Both the position numbers and the translations under genes were made by a program. From positions 1 to 64,000 of the forward strand of contig JACJXS010000009.1 of NCBI GenBank assembly GCA_020636545.1: a stretch of DNA of 64,000 nucleotides, in the 5' to 3' direction. Below are positions 1 to 8,581 of this stretch, in pieces. The stretch comes from Chitinophagales bacterium (GTDB lineage: Bacteria > Bacteroidota > Bacteroidia > Chitinophagales > JADIYW01). Numbering within the stretch: the first letter of the stretch is position 1; each line of letters begins with the position of its first letter. Under the pieces are notes generated by a model that was not told the DNA's origin, did no database searches, and saw only the letters and a program-made list of their open reading frames with translations.

Positions 1-290
1 GATTCAATTTTTTTACGATTACGGATAATACCTTCAAACTGCATTAATTCTTCTATCTTTTCTGATGAAAACTTGGCAATTTTTTTATAGTCAAAATTTA
101 CAAAAGCTTTTCTATAACCTTCTCTTCTTTGTAAAATAGTGTACCAACTTAATCCAGCTTGTGCAGATTCTAACACTAAAAATTCAAACTGCTTTTGGTC
201 GTCAAAAACTGGAACTCCCCATTCTTCATCATGATATTTTTCATAAAGTGGTTTCCCCAAACACCAATCACATTTTTTTATATTTTCCAT
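1..290 (-). CDS. tag: DNA-3-methyladenine glycosylase I, 3' end cut by window edge
   Basis: Base-excision repair enzyme that removes 3-methyladenine from alkylated DNA. About 96 N-terminal residues are visible, translated from the ATG at 288-290; the rest lies left of base 1. The visible part carries the Tag signatures in order: a Cys-x2-Cys near the start (KKCDWC), Y-x-KYHDEEWGVP, a run ending LESAQAGLSWYTIL, a QRREGYRKAF block, and IIRNRKKI. These are characteristic of the Tag family (about 190 residues when complete), so identification is firm despite truncation. It reads leftward, directly after the start region of the downstream glycosyltransferase gene's stop. Confidence 0.9.
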   Translation of the reverse strand, partial: MENIKKCDWCLGKPLYEKYHDEEWGVPVFDDQKQFEFLVLESAQAGLSWYTILQRREGYRKAFVNFDYKKIAKFSSEKIEELMQFEGIIRNRKKIE

Positions 291-307
291 TATTTAAATT
301 TAATAAA

Positions 308-1246
308 TTATGCTCTCCAAATCATTTTCAGCGTATGAAAAAATGTCGTTCTATAAAATTTATTTTTGATATAAATCATTTTCCGTTTCCAGCCAGATGT
401 TGTCTCTAATAATAAAAACTGTTCTAAAATATGTTGATTCTCAACGCTTAATTGATTAAAATATTCATTGTAAAATGATTTTCCTTGCTCAATTCTGAGA
501 TTTAGATGTTTTAAATACTCATCATTAGTTCCAAAATTTTTATAAAAACGTTGAAGCCTTTTAAAATTATTTGTCTTTTTTTGAGTAAGGTTTGCTCCGT
601 GATTTCTTAATAAAATAAGCGGTTCGAGAATTGGCATTGTGATTCCAAAATTTACAGTAACCAAAGACAACCAATGGTCGTGTAAAATAGCATTTTGTGG
701 AATAGGAAAGGCTATTTCTTTTAGTCTTTTATTCATCAAAATCGTACACCCATGAGGAATACTCTGCATCAAAAGTCTATTAAATGTAAAGTACTTTGGA
801 GACAAAGAGGCTAATTTCCAAAAAGAAGGATATGTAAACTGATCCTCTTCATTAATAATTTGCATATCGCTATAAACAAAAGCGGGAGTTCCTTGATGTT
901 TGTTTTCTAAATCGGCTAATACCTTTAAAGATTGTTCTATTTTATTAGGCAACCAAATATCATCTTGATCTGAAAATGCAATATAATTAGCAGAGCTATA
1001 TTTCATCAACTCGTTAAAATTCTGTGTAACGCCTAAGTTTCCTAAGATATCTTCTATAAATATTATTTTATTAGGATACTTCTGTGCATAATCTTTAATG
1101 ATTTTTATAGTACCATCTTTTGAGCCATCATCTCTAATATAAATTGTAAAATTAGAATAGGTTTGTTGTAGAATAGAATCGATTTGTTTCTGAAGAAACC
1201 TTTCTCCATTATAAGTTGCCAATAATATATCTACTTTTTCCTGCAT
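308..1246 (-). CDS. Glycosyltransferase family 2 (GT-A fold)
   Basis: Probable transferase of an activated sugar onto a surface glycan, acting on the cytoplasmic face. The N-terminus has the GT2 fold start (VDILLATYNGERFL), an RDDGSKDGT nucleotide-binding loop and a SDQDDIW (DXD-like) metal motif near residue 95. This resembles rhamnosyltransferase-type GT2 enzymes of about 300 residues. The start is set at the ATG at 1244-1246 (312 aa); a TTG one codon upstream directly abuts the stop of the sulfotransferase gene, so the two genes are translationally adjacent with no spacer. Pairing with a sulfotransferase suggests a sulfated polysaccharide, which is inference. The donor sugar cannot be read from sequence. 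Confidence 0.85.
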   Translation of the reverse strand: MQEKVDILLATYNGERFLQKQIDSILQQTYSNFTIYIRDDGSKDGTIKIIKDYAQKYPNKIIFIEDILGNLGVTQNFNELMKYSSANYIAFSDQDDIWLPNKIEQSLKVLADLENKHQGTPAFVYSDMQIINEEDQFTYPSFWKLASLSPKYFTFNRLLMQSIPHGCTILMNKRLKEIAFPIPQNAILHDHWLSLVTVNFGITMPILEPLILLRNHGANLTQKKTNNFKRLQRFYKNFGTNDEYLKHLNLRIEQGKSFYNEYFNQLSVENQHILEQFLLLETTSGWKRKMIYIKNKFYRTTFFHTLKMIWRA

Positions 1247-1249
1247 CAA

Positions 1250-2101
1250 TTACACGATATTCTGATAATCTAATTGACCAATCAATTTATCATTTTTAAT
1301 AGTTTGATAGAAATCTACATATTTTTCATTAGAAACAAAAGCATAAGCTCTATCTTTTTGAATGGTATTTATTTGTTGTTGAATGACTTGTTCTGATGGA
1401 GATAAATTGCAAAACGCTAACATCTTTTGGATTTCAATTTCAGGTTGCTTCAAAAATTGTTCATATTGAATAGCTAAATAATTGGAATTATCCTTTTGTA
1501 AGTCAATTGCTTTTTGGACATATTCTTGCCAAAGTTGATAACCCTGTTCTAAATTATACAAACGAAAATTATAATTAAATTTATGTGTAATCAAAAACCT
1601 TCGTTTCACTTTTTTCTTCCAATCCCATTGGAATTGATTTTTCATCACCAAATCTCTTTCAATATAACTGGAAATACAATCTATAGGATTTCTATAAACA
1701 TGGATAATTTTTGGGTTAGGAAAAATAGATTTCCAAAACTCTAAGGTAAAAGTATTTTTAGGGTCTTTCCAGCCAAAGTTAAAATCTAATGCTTGAAGTG
1801 ATTGGTAGTTGGTGTTTAGGCTTCCTAGATATTTCTTTTTTCTTGGTGATTGAACAAAATATTGCAAGGATTCTTCTATAATTTGTTTTGTTTTTGGATT
1901 GGTAAATTGCATATTGTGTGGCAACTCAGGTCGAGCTGTATGCAAGTCAAAAATCCAATTGTTTATTTCCCAAAAGAATAATGCTTCGTGGTTTTCTTCT
2001 TTCTCCTCACCAACATATAAGCCTAGATTTTCCAATATTTTAGTTATCATAGTCGTTCCACTACGATGCATTCCTAAAATTACAACTGGCTGTTTATTCA
2101 T
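1250..2101 (-). CDS. Sulfotransferase family protein (PAPS-dependent)
   Basis: Predicted to transfer sulfate from PAPS to an acceptor, probably a carbohydrate. It is 283 aa. The 5'-phosphosulfate loop is at residues 10-17 (GMHRSGTT), and the 3'-phosphate-binding region is represented by HVYRNPIDCISSY mid-protein, both typical of the P-loop sulfotransferase superfamily. It is the first gene of a two-gene leftward unit; its stop at 1250-1252 touches the start of the GT2 gene. It is divergent from the pseudouridine synthase, with only 19 bases between the two starts. The acceptor is unknown. A protein-tyrosine or lipid acceptor is possible but less likely given the GT2 neighbour. Confidence 0.82.
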   Translation of the reverse strand: MNKQPVVILGMHRSGTTMITKILENLGLYVGEEKEENHEALFFWEINNWIFDLHTARPELPHNMQFTNPKTKQIIEESLQYFVQSPRKKKYLGSLNTNYQSLQALDFNFGWKDPKNTFTLEFWKSIFPNPKIIHVYRNPIDCISSYIERDLVMKNQFQWDWKKKVKRRFLITHKFNYNFRLYNLEQGYQLWQEYVQKAIDLQKDNSNYLAIQYEQFLKQPEIEIQKMLAFCNLSPSEQVIQQQINTIQKDRAYAFVSNEKYVDFYQTIKNDKLIGQLDYQNIV

Positions 2102-2108
2102 TTTTGAT

Positions 2109-2116
2109 TATTTTTG
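2109..2116 (+). promoter_or_regulatory. TAnnTTTG -7 box before the pseudouridine synthase gene
   Basis: TATTTTTG matches the Bacteroidota -7 consensus TAnnTTTG and ends 4 bases before the ATG at 2121. A transcript started from it would have essentially no leader. Confidence 0.55.
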
Positions 2117-2120
2117 AGCT

Positions 2121-2807
2121 ATGGCTTTAGAAGTATTATACGAAGATAATCATATTATCATTGTAAATAAAAAATCAGGAGATATTGTACAAGCAGATAT
2201 TACCCAAGATGAACCTTTAACAGAACCGGTTAAACGATATTTGAAAGAAAAATATAATAAGCCTGGCGAAGTATTTTTGGGTGTTGTGCATCGTATTGAC
2301 CGACCTGTAAGTGGTGTCGTTGTGTTTGCAAGAACAAGCAAGGCTCTTTCTCGAATGACAAACTTATTTAGAACACGTGATGTAAAAAAGACTTATTGGG
2401 CTGTTGTAAAAAACAAACCAGAGGTTAACACGGCTACTTTAATTCATTATCATCAAAAAGACGAGGCACGAAAAAGAGCTAAGCTTTTTAATAAAGAAGT
2501 TGCACATTCTAAAATTTGTGAACTAGAATATAAATATTTAACATCATCAGATAAATATCATTTATTGGAAGTCTATCCAACTACTGGAAGATTTCATCAA
2601 ATTAGAGCACAATTGAGCAAAATTGGTTCTCCTATAAAAGGAGATTTAAAATATGGTTTTGAGCGACCTAATGAAAATGCTTCTATTCATTTACATGCAA
2701 GGAGCATAGAATTTATCCATCCTATAAGTATGAAAGAAATTTCTATCATTGCTCCTGTTCCAAAAGATGATGTAATTTGGCAATATTTTGAAAAAGTTAA
2801 GGCGTAG
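2121..2807 (+). CDS. RluA-family RNA pseudouridine synthase
   Basis: Isomerises specific uridines in rRNA or tRNA to pseudouridine. It is 228 aa. The RluA catalytic motif HRIDRPVSGVVVFARTSKA is present with the catalytic Asp at residue 60, followed by the KTYWAVV strand and the TGRFHQIRAQL motif near residue 155. There is no N-terminal S4 domain, as in short RluA relatives such as RluC/TruC-like enzymes of Bacteroidota. Its target nucleotide cannot be deduced. The 3' end overlaps the convergent lipoprotein gene by 11 bases. A TAnnTTTG box lies 4 bases before the ATG. Confidence 0.9.
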   Translation: MALEVLYEDNHIIIVNKKSGDIVQADITQDEPLTEPVKRYLKEKYNKPGEVFLGVVHRIDRPVSGVVVFARTSKALSRMTNLFRTRDVKKTYWAVVKNKPEVNTATLIHYHQKDEARKRAKLFNKEVAHSKICELEYKYLTSSDKYHLLEVYPTTGRFHQIRAQLSKIGSPIKGDLKYGFERPNENASIHLHARSIEFIHPISMKEISIIAPVPKDDVIWQYFEKVKA

Positions 2808-3359
2808 TTGGAAAGGAAGTCAAATTAATTTTTAGAAGAATGTCTCCTCGAATGTCATAAGTATTCGTTCCAAAACCAATATTGCTCACATTAATTTTTC
2901 CTCTAAAAATATTATTTACGCTATCAAAAGAGTTAAGCTTTATCTCTCCAACTCTAAGATTCACTAGCAAATCTGTAAGATTAGAAACATTGCTATCAAA
3001 TAAAATAAAACATGACATCGGATTAGAAACATCTGGCGATGCAGTATATTTTCCTAATTGATTAGAATTAAAAAGGATATATAATTTTTGATTCTTATAG
3101 GTCGTGCTAATTGATAGAATTGTATCGCCATTTAAGTAAGATGTTGCCGTATATGCTTCAAAAATTCGTCCTTGCTCTGATTTATTTTCATAAATCCTTC
3201 CATAAATATATCCTGATGTATCGGTTGAGTCATTACGGTATCAATCGTATATTGCTCAATATCTGGAATAGGCATATTTTCGTAGGTACAAGAAGACAAG
3301 GAAAAGAAACTAATTAGAAACGTAATGAATAAAATTGGTAGAAAATGTTTTTGCATCAT
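2797..3359 (-). pseudogene. Small lipoprotein gene broken by one frameshift
   Basis: Two reading frames together form one lipoprotein of about 187 residues. The first frame starts at the ATG at 3359 (or 3356) and has a lipoprotein signal with Cys24 (SLSSC). It is followed by the frame that ends at 2797. The switch is near 3233-3235: adding one A to the coding-strand run (GTAATGAC to GTAAATGAC) restores a continuous protein reading through SGYIYGRIYENKSEQG. The product is probably anchored in the envelope; no family is recognised. The 3' end overlaps the pseudouridine synthase gene. Because the lesion is a single base in a homopolymer, it may be a sequencing error rather than a real pseudogene. 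Confidence 0.7.
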
Positions 3360-3383
3360 GGGAATTATAATTTAATGACAGTC

Positions 3384-4079
3384 TTATTCACTGATAGTCT
3401 TAGATATTTTAGTTGTTGTTTCCGTTTTGTACTTTAAAATACTAGCACCGCTTATATTTAAAGCAAGATTATTCTTGGCATAAACTTCTGCATTTGAAGC
3501 TTCAGTTAAATTGATACTCACATCACTACTTAATAAATTTCGTGCAAATACTCTTGATGCTTCAGTTGATTTAATATTTAGTTTGGTACAACTTCCTGAT
3601 ATTTTACAATAACTAGAGCCAGATAAATTTAAACTTAACCAATTTGATTTGGTTTGTAAATTAACCTTACTTGCACCACTTACTAAAATTAATAAATTTT
3701 CTGATTCAAGGATATCCGTGGATTCAACAGAAGAAGCTCCTGAAATAAAAATCTCATTGATATTAGTGTAAGTAACTATTACTTTTAAAGATTCATTTGA
3801 TGGCTTTAATTTCCGTAAAAGGAAATTTGACCAAGAATCTTTTTGTTTGATAATCAATTTTCCATTCGTGTTTTGGATGCCGATAGACTTTTCAGTATCC
3901 TTGTCAGATGAAACTTCCACTTTTGGAACAATCCCTTTTTGCAAAACAACCTGAATGCCATCACGAATCCAAACTTTATTAAAAACACCAACAGATTCAT
4001 TTTGGACAGAAGCGAAGCCAAAATAGCAACAAGATAAGCCAAAATATATAAGTAAAAAATAACTCTTTAGAGTTTTCAT
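3384..4079 (-). CDS. Secreted GIN-domain protein (DUF2807-like)
   Basis: Predicted exported protein of 231 aa from the ATG at 4077-4079. That ATG is preferred over an in-frame TTG at 4142 because it puts a signal peptide (MKTLKSYFLLIYFGLSCCYF) at the N-terminus. The body is a repetitive beta-helix-like sequence with recurring small-residue turns (SGASSVES, SGASKVNL, SGSSYCK, TEASRVFA, TEASNAEV, SGASILKY). This is characteristic of the Bacteroidota head GIN domain (putative autotransporter adhesin head). Function is unknown in general. It is divergent from gldA with 62 bases between the starts, and no strong promoter box was seen for it. Confidence 0.75.
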   Translation of the reverse strand: MKTLKSYFLLIYFGLSCCYFGFASVQNESVGVFNKVWIRDGIQVVLQKGIVPKVEVSSDKDTEKSIGIQNTNGKLIIKQKDSWSNFLLRKLKPSNESLKVIVTYTNINEIFISGASSVESTDILESENLLILVSGASKVNLQTKSNWLSLNLSGSSYCKISGSCTKLNIKSTEASRVFARNLLSSDVSINLTEASNAEVYAKNNLALNISGASILKYKTETTTKISKTISE

Positions 4080-4129
4080 GTATTTTAAATATTCACTAAA
4101 ATTAATAAAATTAATTCTATCAAAGATGT

Positions 4130-4137
4130 TAATTTTG
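4130..4137 (+). promoter_or_regulatory. TAnnTTTG -7 box before gldA
   Basis: TAATTTTG ends 4 bases before the gldA ATG at 4142. No clear -33 TTG is visible at the expected distance. Confidence 0.5.
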
Positions 4138-4141
4138 TGCA

Positions 4142-5056
4142 ATGGCTATTCATGTACAGCATTTAACAAAAATTTTTGATACTCAAAAGGCAGTAGATGA
4201 TATTTCCTTTTCAGTAGGTCGTGGAGAAATTTTGGGTTTCCTTGGTCCTAATGGTGCTGGAAAATCTACCACTATGAAAATGCTTACTGGCTTTTTGCCA
4301 CCAAGTTCGGGTAAAATTGAGGTTTGTGGCTTAGATGTTACCACTCAAACAAAAGAAGTACAATCAAAAATTGGCTACTTGCCAGAAAGCAATCCATTAT
4401 ATTTTGATATGTATGTGATAGAGTTTTTAGATTTCGCACATCAATTACAAGTTAAAAGTTCTCAAAACAAGACTCAAAGAATTGAACAAGTTATTGAAAT
4501 GGTAGGTCTTGGAAAAGAACAACATAAAAAAATAGGGCAACTTTCTAAAGGTTATAAACAAAGAGTAGGAATCGCTCAAGCATTGATTCACAATCCTGAA
4601 ATTTTAATATTAGATGAGCCAACTTCTGGTTTAGATCCTAATCAATTAGCAGACATTAGGCAATTAATACGAGATTTAGGAAAGGAAAAAACAATAATTT
4701 TTTCAACGCATATTATGCAAGAAGTAACGTCTGTATGTAACCAAGTAATTATCATTAATCAGGGAAAAATTGTTGCAAATAATTCAGTTGAGGAATTACA
4801 AAGTCAAGTGAATCCAATCACTAAAATTATCGTAAAATTTGAGCAAGCTGTGGAGATAGATATTGTAAGAAAATGCAATGCAGTTGTTGCTATTGAAAGT
4901 GCCGAAAATAATACACTTTTCAAAATCGATTCCGAAAACCCTCTGCTAACAAAAAAGTCAATATTTGATATTGCTGTAGGTGGAAACAATTCGATTTTAA
5001 CTTTGCAAGAAGAAAGCCTGAGCCTTGAAAATATTTTCAGACAATTGACACAATAA
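4142..5056 (+). CDS. gldA: ABC transporter ATPase, GldA-like (gliding motility)
   Basis: ATP-hydrolysing subunit of the GldAFG ABC exporter, linked in Flavobacterium to gliding. It is 304 aa. Walker A GPNGAGKST is at residues 35-43, the signature LSKGYKQ at 134-140, Walker B ILILDEP at 154-160 and the H-loop His at 190. A C-terminal extension of about 100 residues is typical of GldA/CcmA-like ATPases. Assignment as GldA rather than a generic ABC-2 ATPase rests on its position: gldF begins 9 bases downstream and gldG follows. A TAnnTTTG box precedes the ATG. Confidence 0.85.
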   Translation: MAIHVQHLTKIFDTQKAVDDISFSVGRGEILGFLGPNGAGKSTTMKMLTGFLPPSSGKIEVCGLDVTTQTKEVQSKIGYLPESNPLYFDMYVIEFLDFAHQLQVKSSQNKTQRIEQVIEMVGLGKEQHKKIGQLSKGYKQRVGIAQALIHNPEILILDEPTSGLDPNQLADIRQLIRDLGKEKTIIFSTHIMQEVTSVCNQVIIINQGKIVANNSVEELQSQVNPITKIIVKFEQAVEIDIVRKCNAVVAIESAENNTLFKIDSENPLLTKKSIFDIAVGGNNSILTLQEESLSLENIFRQLTQ

Positions 5057-5065
5057 ATTTCATCA

Positions 5066-5797
5066 ATGACCGCAATCTATAAAAAAGAAATTAATCTATT
5101 TTTCAGTTCCATTATTGGTTATTTAACCATGTTGGTTTTTTTCATTGTATTAGGACTAAATCTGTTTATCTTTCAAGGTAATATTTTTGAAGGCGGATAT
5201 GCTACATTGGAAAATTTCTTTACGCTCGCTCCATGGATTTTGATTTTTTTAATTCCAGCAATCACGATGCGTAGTTTTGCTGATGAAAAACAAGCTGGGA
5301 CTTTAGAATTTTTATTAACGAAACCAATAACAGACACACAAATTATTTTAGGTAAATATTTTGCAGCACTTACACTTTGGTTATTTATTTTTATATTGAC
5401 CTTTACTTACTTTTTCTGCATCAAATTGTTGAGTTTAGAAAATGCTCCTTTAGATATTGGAGCAACTTTAGGTTCTTATATCGGCTTATTTTTCTTAGGT
5501 AGTGTATTTATTGCGATTGGCTTATTCAGTTCTTCAATTTCCAAAAGTCAAATAGTTGCATTTTTATTAGGCGTTTTTTTATGCTACCTGATGTATGATG
5601 CCTTTTTTCAATTAAGTTCATTGTCTGTATTTTCTGGAAAATTAGATTATTATATACAATCCTTCGGGTTAGGGGCACATTATGAATCCATCAGCAGAGG
5701 TGTCGTAGATTCAAGAGATATCATTTATTTTATAAGTATTGTAACCTTATTCTTAATTTTATGCAGAACCTCATTAGAATCTAGAAAATGGAATTAA
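5066..5797 (+). CDS. gldF: ABC-2 type permease, GldF-like
   Basis: Inner-membrane permease partner of GldA. It is 243 aa with about six hydrophobic segments: near residues 17-35, 55-70, 100-122, 140-155, 165-180 and 220-236. The short loop MRSFADEKQAGTLEFLLTKPI after the second segment is the conserved ABC-2 permease feature that contacts the ATPase. Length and motif order match GldF. It lies 9 bases after gldA and 66 bases before gldG, probably one operon. The transported substrate of GldAFG is not established. Confidence 0.85.
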   Translation: MTAIYKKEINLFFSSIIGYLTMLVFFIVLGLNLFIFQGNIFEGGYATLENFFTLAPWILIFLIPAITMRSFADEKQAGTLEFLLTKPITDTQIILGKYFAALTLWLFIFILTFTYFFCIKLLSLENAPLDIGATLGSYIGLFFLGSVFIAIGLFSSSISKSQIVAFLLGVFLCYLMYDAFFQLSSLSVFSGKLDYYIQSFGLGAHYESISRGVVDSRDIIYFISIVTLFLILCRTSLESRKWN

Positions 5798-5863
5798 TTA
5801 AATAAAAAAGTTTAAAAGCATTAGAAGTGTTATGTTGAATTACTTCTATAATAAAGTAGCAAA

Positions 5864-7541
5864 ATGAATTATTACTTAAAAAAATCTATCTATACTTTAA
5901 TCTTATCATTACTCGTTGTAATAGTTATAAATATTATTTCTAATAATGTTTTCTTAAGATGGGATTTAACTGCAGAGAAACGATATACATTAACACCAGC
6001 CACGAAAAAATTGCTAAGCAACTTAAAGCAAAATGTGGAAGTAGAAGTCTATTTAGAAGGCAAAGATTTGCCAGCTGGAATGAAAAGACTAAAAAAAGAA
6101 ACGCGTGAATTGTTACAAGAATTTCGTTCCTATTCCAATGGAAAGATTACCTATAAATTTATTGATGTTAATGCAATAAAGAAAGATAAGGAAAAGAAAA
6201 TTGAAGCATTGGTTCAAAAAGGTGTAAAGCCAATCAATTTAGAAGTAAATACCAATAGTGGGTTTGTCGAAAACTAATTTTCCGAGTGCAATTGTAAAAG
6301 CGAATAATGAGAAATACCCATTCAAATTTTAGAAAATCAATTTACGTTTGGAGCTCAAGGTTCTATTGATAATTCCATCAATTTTTAGAATATAAACTAG
6401 CAAATTCAATCCAGAAACTGATTAAGAAAACACCACCTAGAATTGCTTTTTACAAGGACATGATGAATTACCTTATGAAAAATTACAAGACATTGTAAAT
6501 ACTTTAACCTTACAAAACTTTGAAGTTGGCGTAATTGCATTAGGCGAAGAACACTTTTTAAGAACAATATTGATATTTTAATTATTGCTAAACCTAGAAC
6601 AGTTTTTTTAGATGAAGAAAAATTTTTAATCGACCAATTTATAATGCATGGTGGCAAAGTGATTTGGCTAATGGACAATCACACAGCAGACTTGCAAAAC
6701 TTCCAACAAAGTCCAACATATTTGGCAACACCATTAGAATTAAATATCGAAGATATTTTATTTAGATATGGTGTGCGAATAAATTACGATTTAGCTTTAG
6801 ATTTATATTGTACTCAAATTCCAATTATAGAAACAGTTGGAGGTAATCCTCAACCAAAACTATTTCCTTGGGTGTTTTATCCTTTAGCTGTTTCCAGAAA
6901 CAACCATCCGATTGTGAAAAATATTGACCCAATTTGGTTCCGATTTTCAAGCTCGATTGATGTGCTTAAAATCCTAATATTAATCCTACAATTTTAGCAG
7001 CGACTTCTACTTATTCCAGAACACAAGCGCTGCCTTTTGAAATTTATCTTTTAGGAGCAAAACAAAAACCCAATCCTAATTTATTCAATAGAAAAGATGT
7101 GGTGTTAGCAACACTTTTAGAAGGCGATTTACTTCTCTTTTCCTTAATCAATATACTTCTGATTTACAAAGTTTGTTGGACAAGCAAGGCATTGAATTTA
7201 GAGGAAAGAGTTACAAAAACAAAATGATTGTGATTGCAGATGGCGATGTAATAGCCAATGATTTAGACAGCAAAGGCTCAGTAATCCCACTTGGTTATGA
7301 CAGATATGGACAACAACAATATGCGAATAAAGATTTTATTTTAAACTGTGTAGAATATTTGGTCGATGATAATAATTTAATAGAAGCCAGAAATAGAGAA
7401 GTAAAAATGCGACTATTGGACAAAGCCCAATTAATAGAGAAAAAGAACTTTGGCAGTTCTTAAATTTTGCAATTCCATATTTTTATTTCTATCTTTGGAT
7501 ATATCTATTTTAAACAAAGACAAAGAAAGTACGCAAAGTAA
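5864..7541 (+). pseudogene. gldG: GldG-like ABC auxiliary protein, broken by about nine frameshifts
   Basis: The intact N-terminus starts at 5864, with a membrane anchor at residues 9-30 followed by RWDLTAEKRYTLTPAT, a GldG hallmark. The first frame ends at 6277. Homologous protein then continues in alternating frames: a FPSAIVKANNEK stretch, ILENQFTFGAQGSIDNSI, RIAFLQGHDELPYEKL, the MHGGKVIWLMD block, EARNREVKMRLLDKAQL, and a C-terminal membrane segment ending KQRQRKYAK. Frame switches lie near 6264, 6322, 6385, 6448, 6557, 6969, 7129, 7450 and 7512. All but the last are explained by one missing base, mostly in a short homopolymer. Corrected length is about 560 residues, normal for GldG. Error is more likely than decay, because the whole protein is still recognisable. 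Confidence 0.8.
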
Positions 7542-7572
7542 AAATGGAGAATATATTTTCCAATCCGATTTC

Positions 7573-8521
7573 ATGGAATTAAAAACACAACAAAAAGGCA
7601 AAGTAACTCAAACCACAGGAAGTTGGTATGCTGTATTGTTGGAAAATGGAATACAGTCCAATGTCGTTTGAGAGGAAAACTAAAATTACAAGATTTAGAT
7701 ACCACAAATCCAGTTGCAGTTGGAGATTTTGTCCTATTAGAAAACACACTAGAAGATGGAGAATTTGTAATTACTGATATTCTTGAAAGGCAAAATTATA
7801 TTATACGTCAATCACCGAGGAAAGAACACCAAAGACATATCATAGCATCAAATATCGACCAGTTTTTTATTGTAGCAACTATCTCGCAACCTCGAACTTC
7901 ATTAGGTTTTGTGGACAGATGTATTGTCACGCTGAATGTTATCATATACCTGTGCATATTATTATTAATAAAAAAGATTTACTGCGAAAAAAAGATATAG
8001 AGAAATTAAAAGAATGGCAACAAATTTATCATTCTATTGCTATCCTATTCATGTAATAAGTGCAAATGATAAGGCTGATATTGAAATGCTAAAAATATTT
8101 TAAAAGATAAAACTACTTTAATTTCAGGGCATTCTGGCGTAGGAAAATCTACAATATTGAATGCTGTGAATGGAGATTTACGACTAAAGACAGGCAAAAT
8201 TTCAAGCAAATGGGAAAAAGGAATGCATACCACCACTTTTGCTACACTTTATTCAATTTTTGAAAATACTTTTGTGATAGATACACGGGCATCAAAGAAT
8301 TTTCTATTCTACATGTAGAGCCAGAAGAAGTATCAGGTTATTTTGTAGATATTAAAGAACATGCAAAATCTTGTAAATTTAATAATTGTATGCACATTAA
8401 TGAACCTGATTGTGCTGTTTTATCGGCATTAGACGATGGTAGATTAGCACCAACTAGATATGAAAATTATCTAAATATTGTCGAAAATATTAAAGAAATT
8501 AATTATTGGGAAAGGAAATGA
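7573..8521 (+). pseudogene. rsgA: Ribosome-assembly GTPase RsgA, broken by about five frameshifts
   Basis: Circularly permuted GTPase that matures the 30S ribosomal subunit. From the ATG at 7573 the frames can be joined into about 316 residues. In order they show an OB-fold start (GKVTQTTGSWYAVLLENG), a CRLRGK strand, the G4 motif NKKD, Walker A GHSGVGKST, a HTTTF switch, DTPGIKEF (G3), and a zinc-binding tail CKFNNC-MHINEPDC. Switches lie near 7660, 7931, 8043, 8093 and 8286. Each is repaired by one added base; for example GATACACGGGC needs one more C to restore DTPG. Because rsgA is widely important for growth, sequence error is the simpler reading. It starts 31 bases after gldG. Confidence 0.82.
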
Positions 8522-8581
8522 GTTATTTAACTTGTGGAAAATGTAATTAAAATGATATTGGATTCCTGAAAGAATTAATTG

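Noticed and set aside
3111..3317. Rightward open frame across the lipoprotein gene
   Set aside because: It is a shadow of the frameshifted leftward lipoprotein; it has no family resemblance or start signal.
4080..4142. Longer GIN-domain protein starting with TTG at 4142
   Set aside because: It would place 21 non-signal residues before a good signal peptide; the ATG at 4079 is better.
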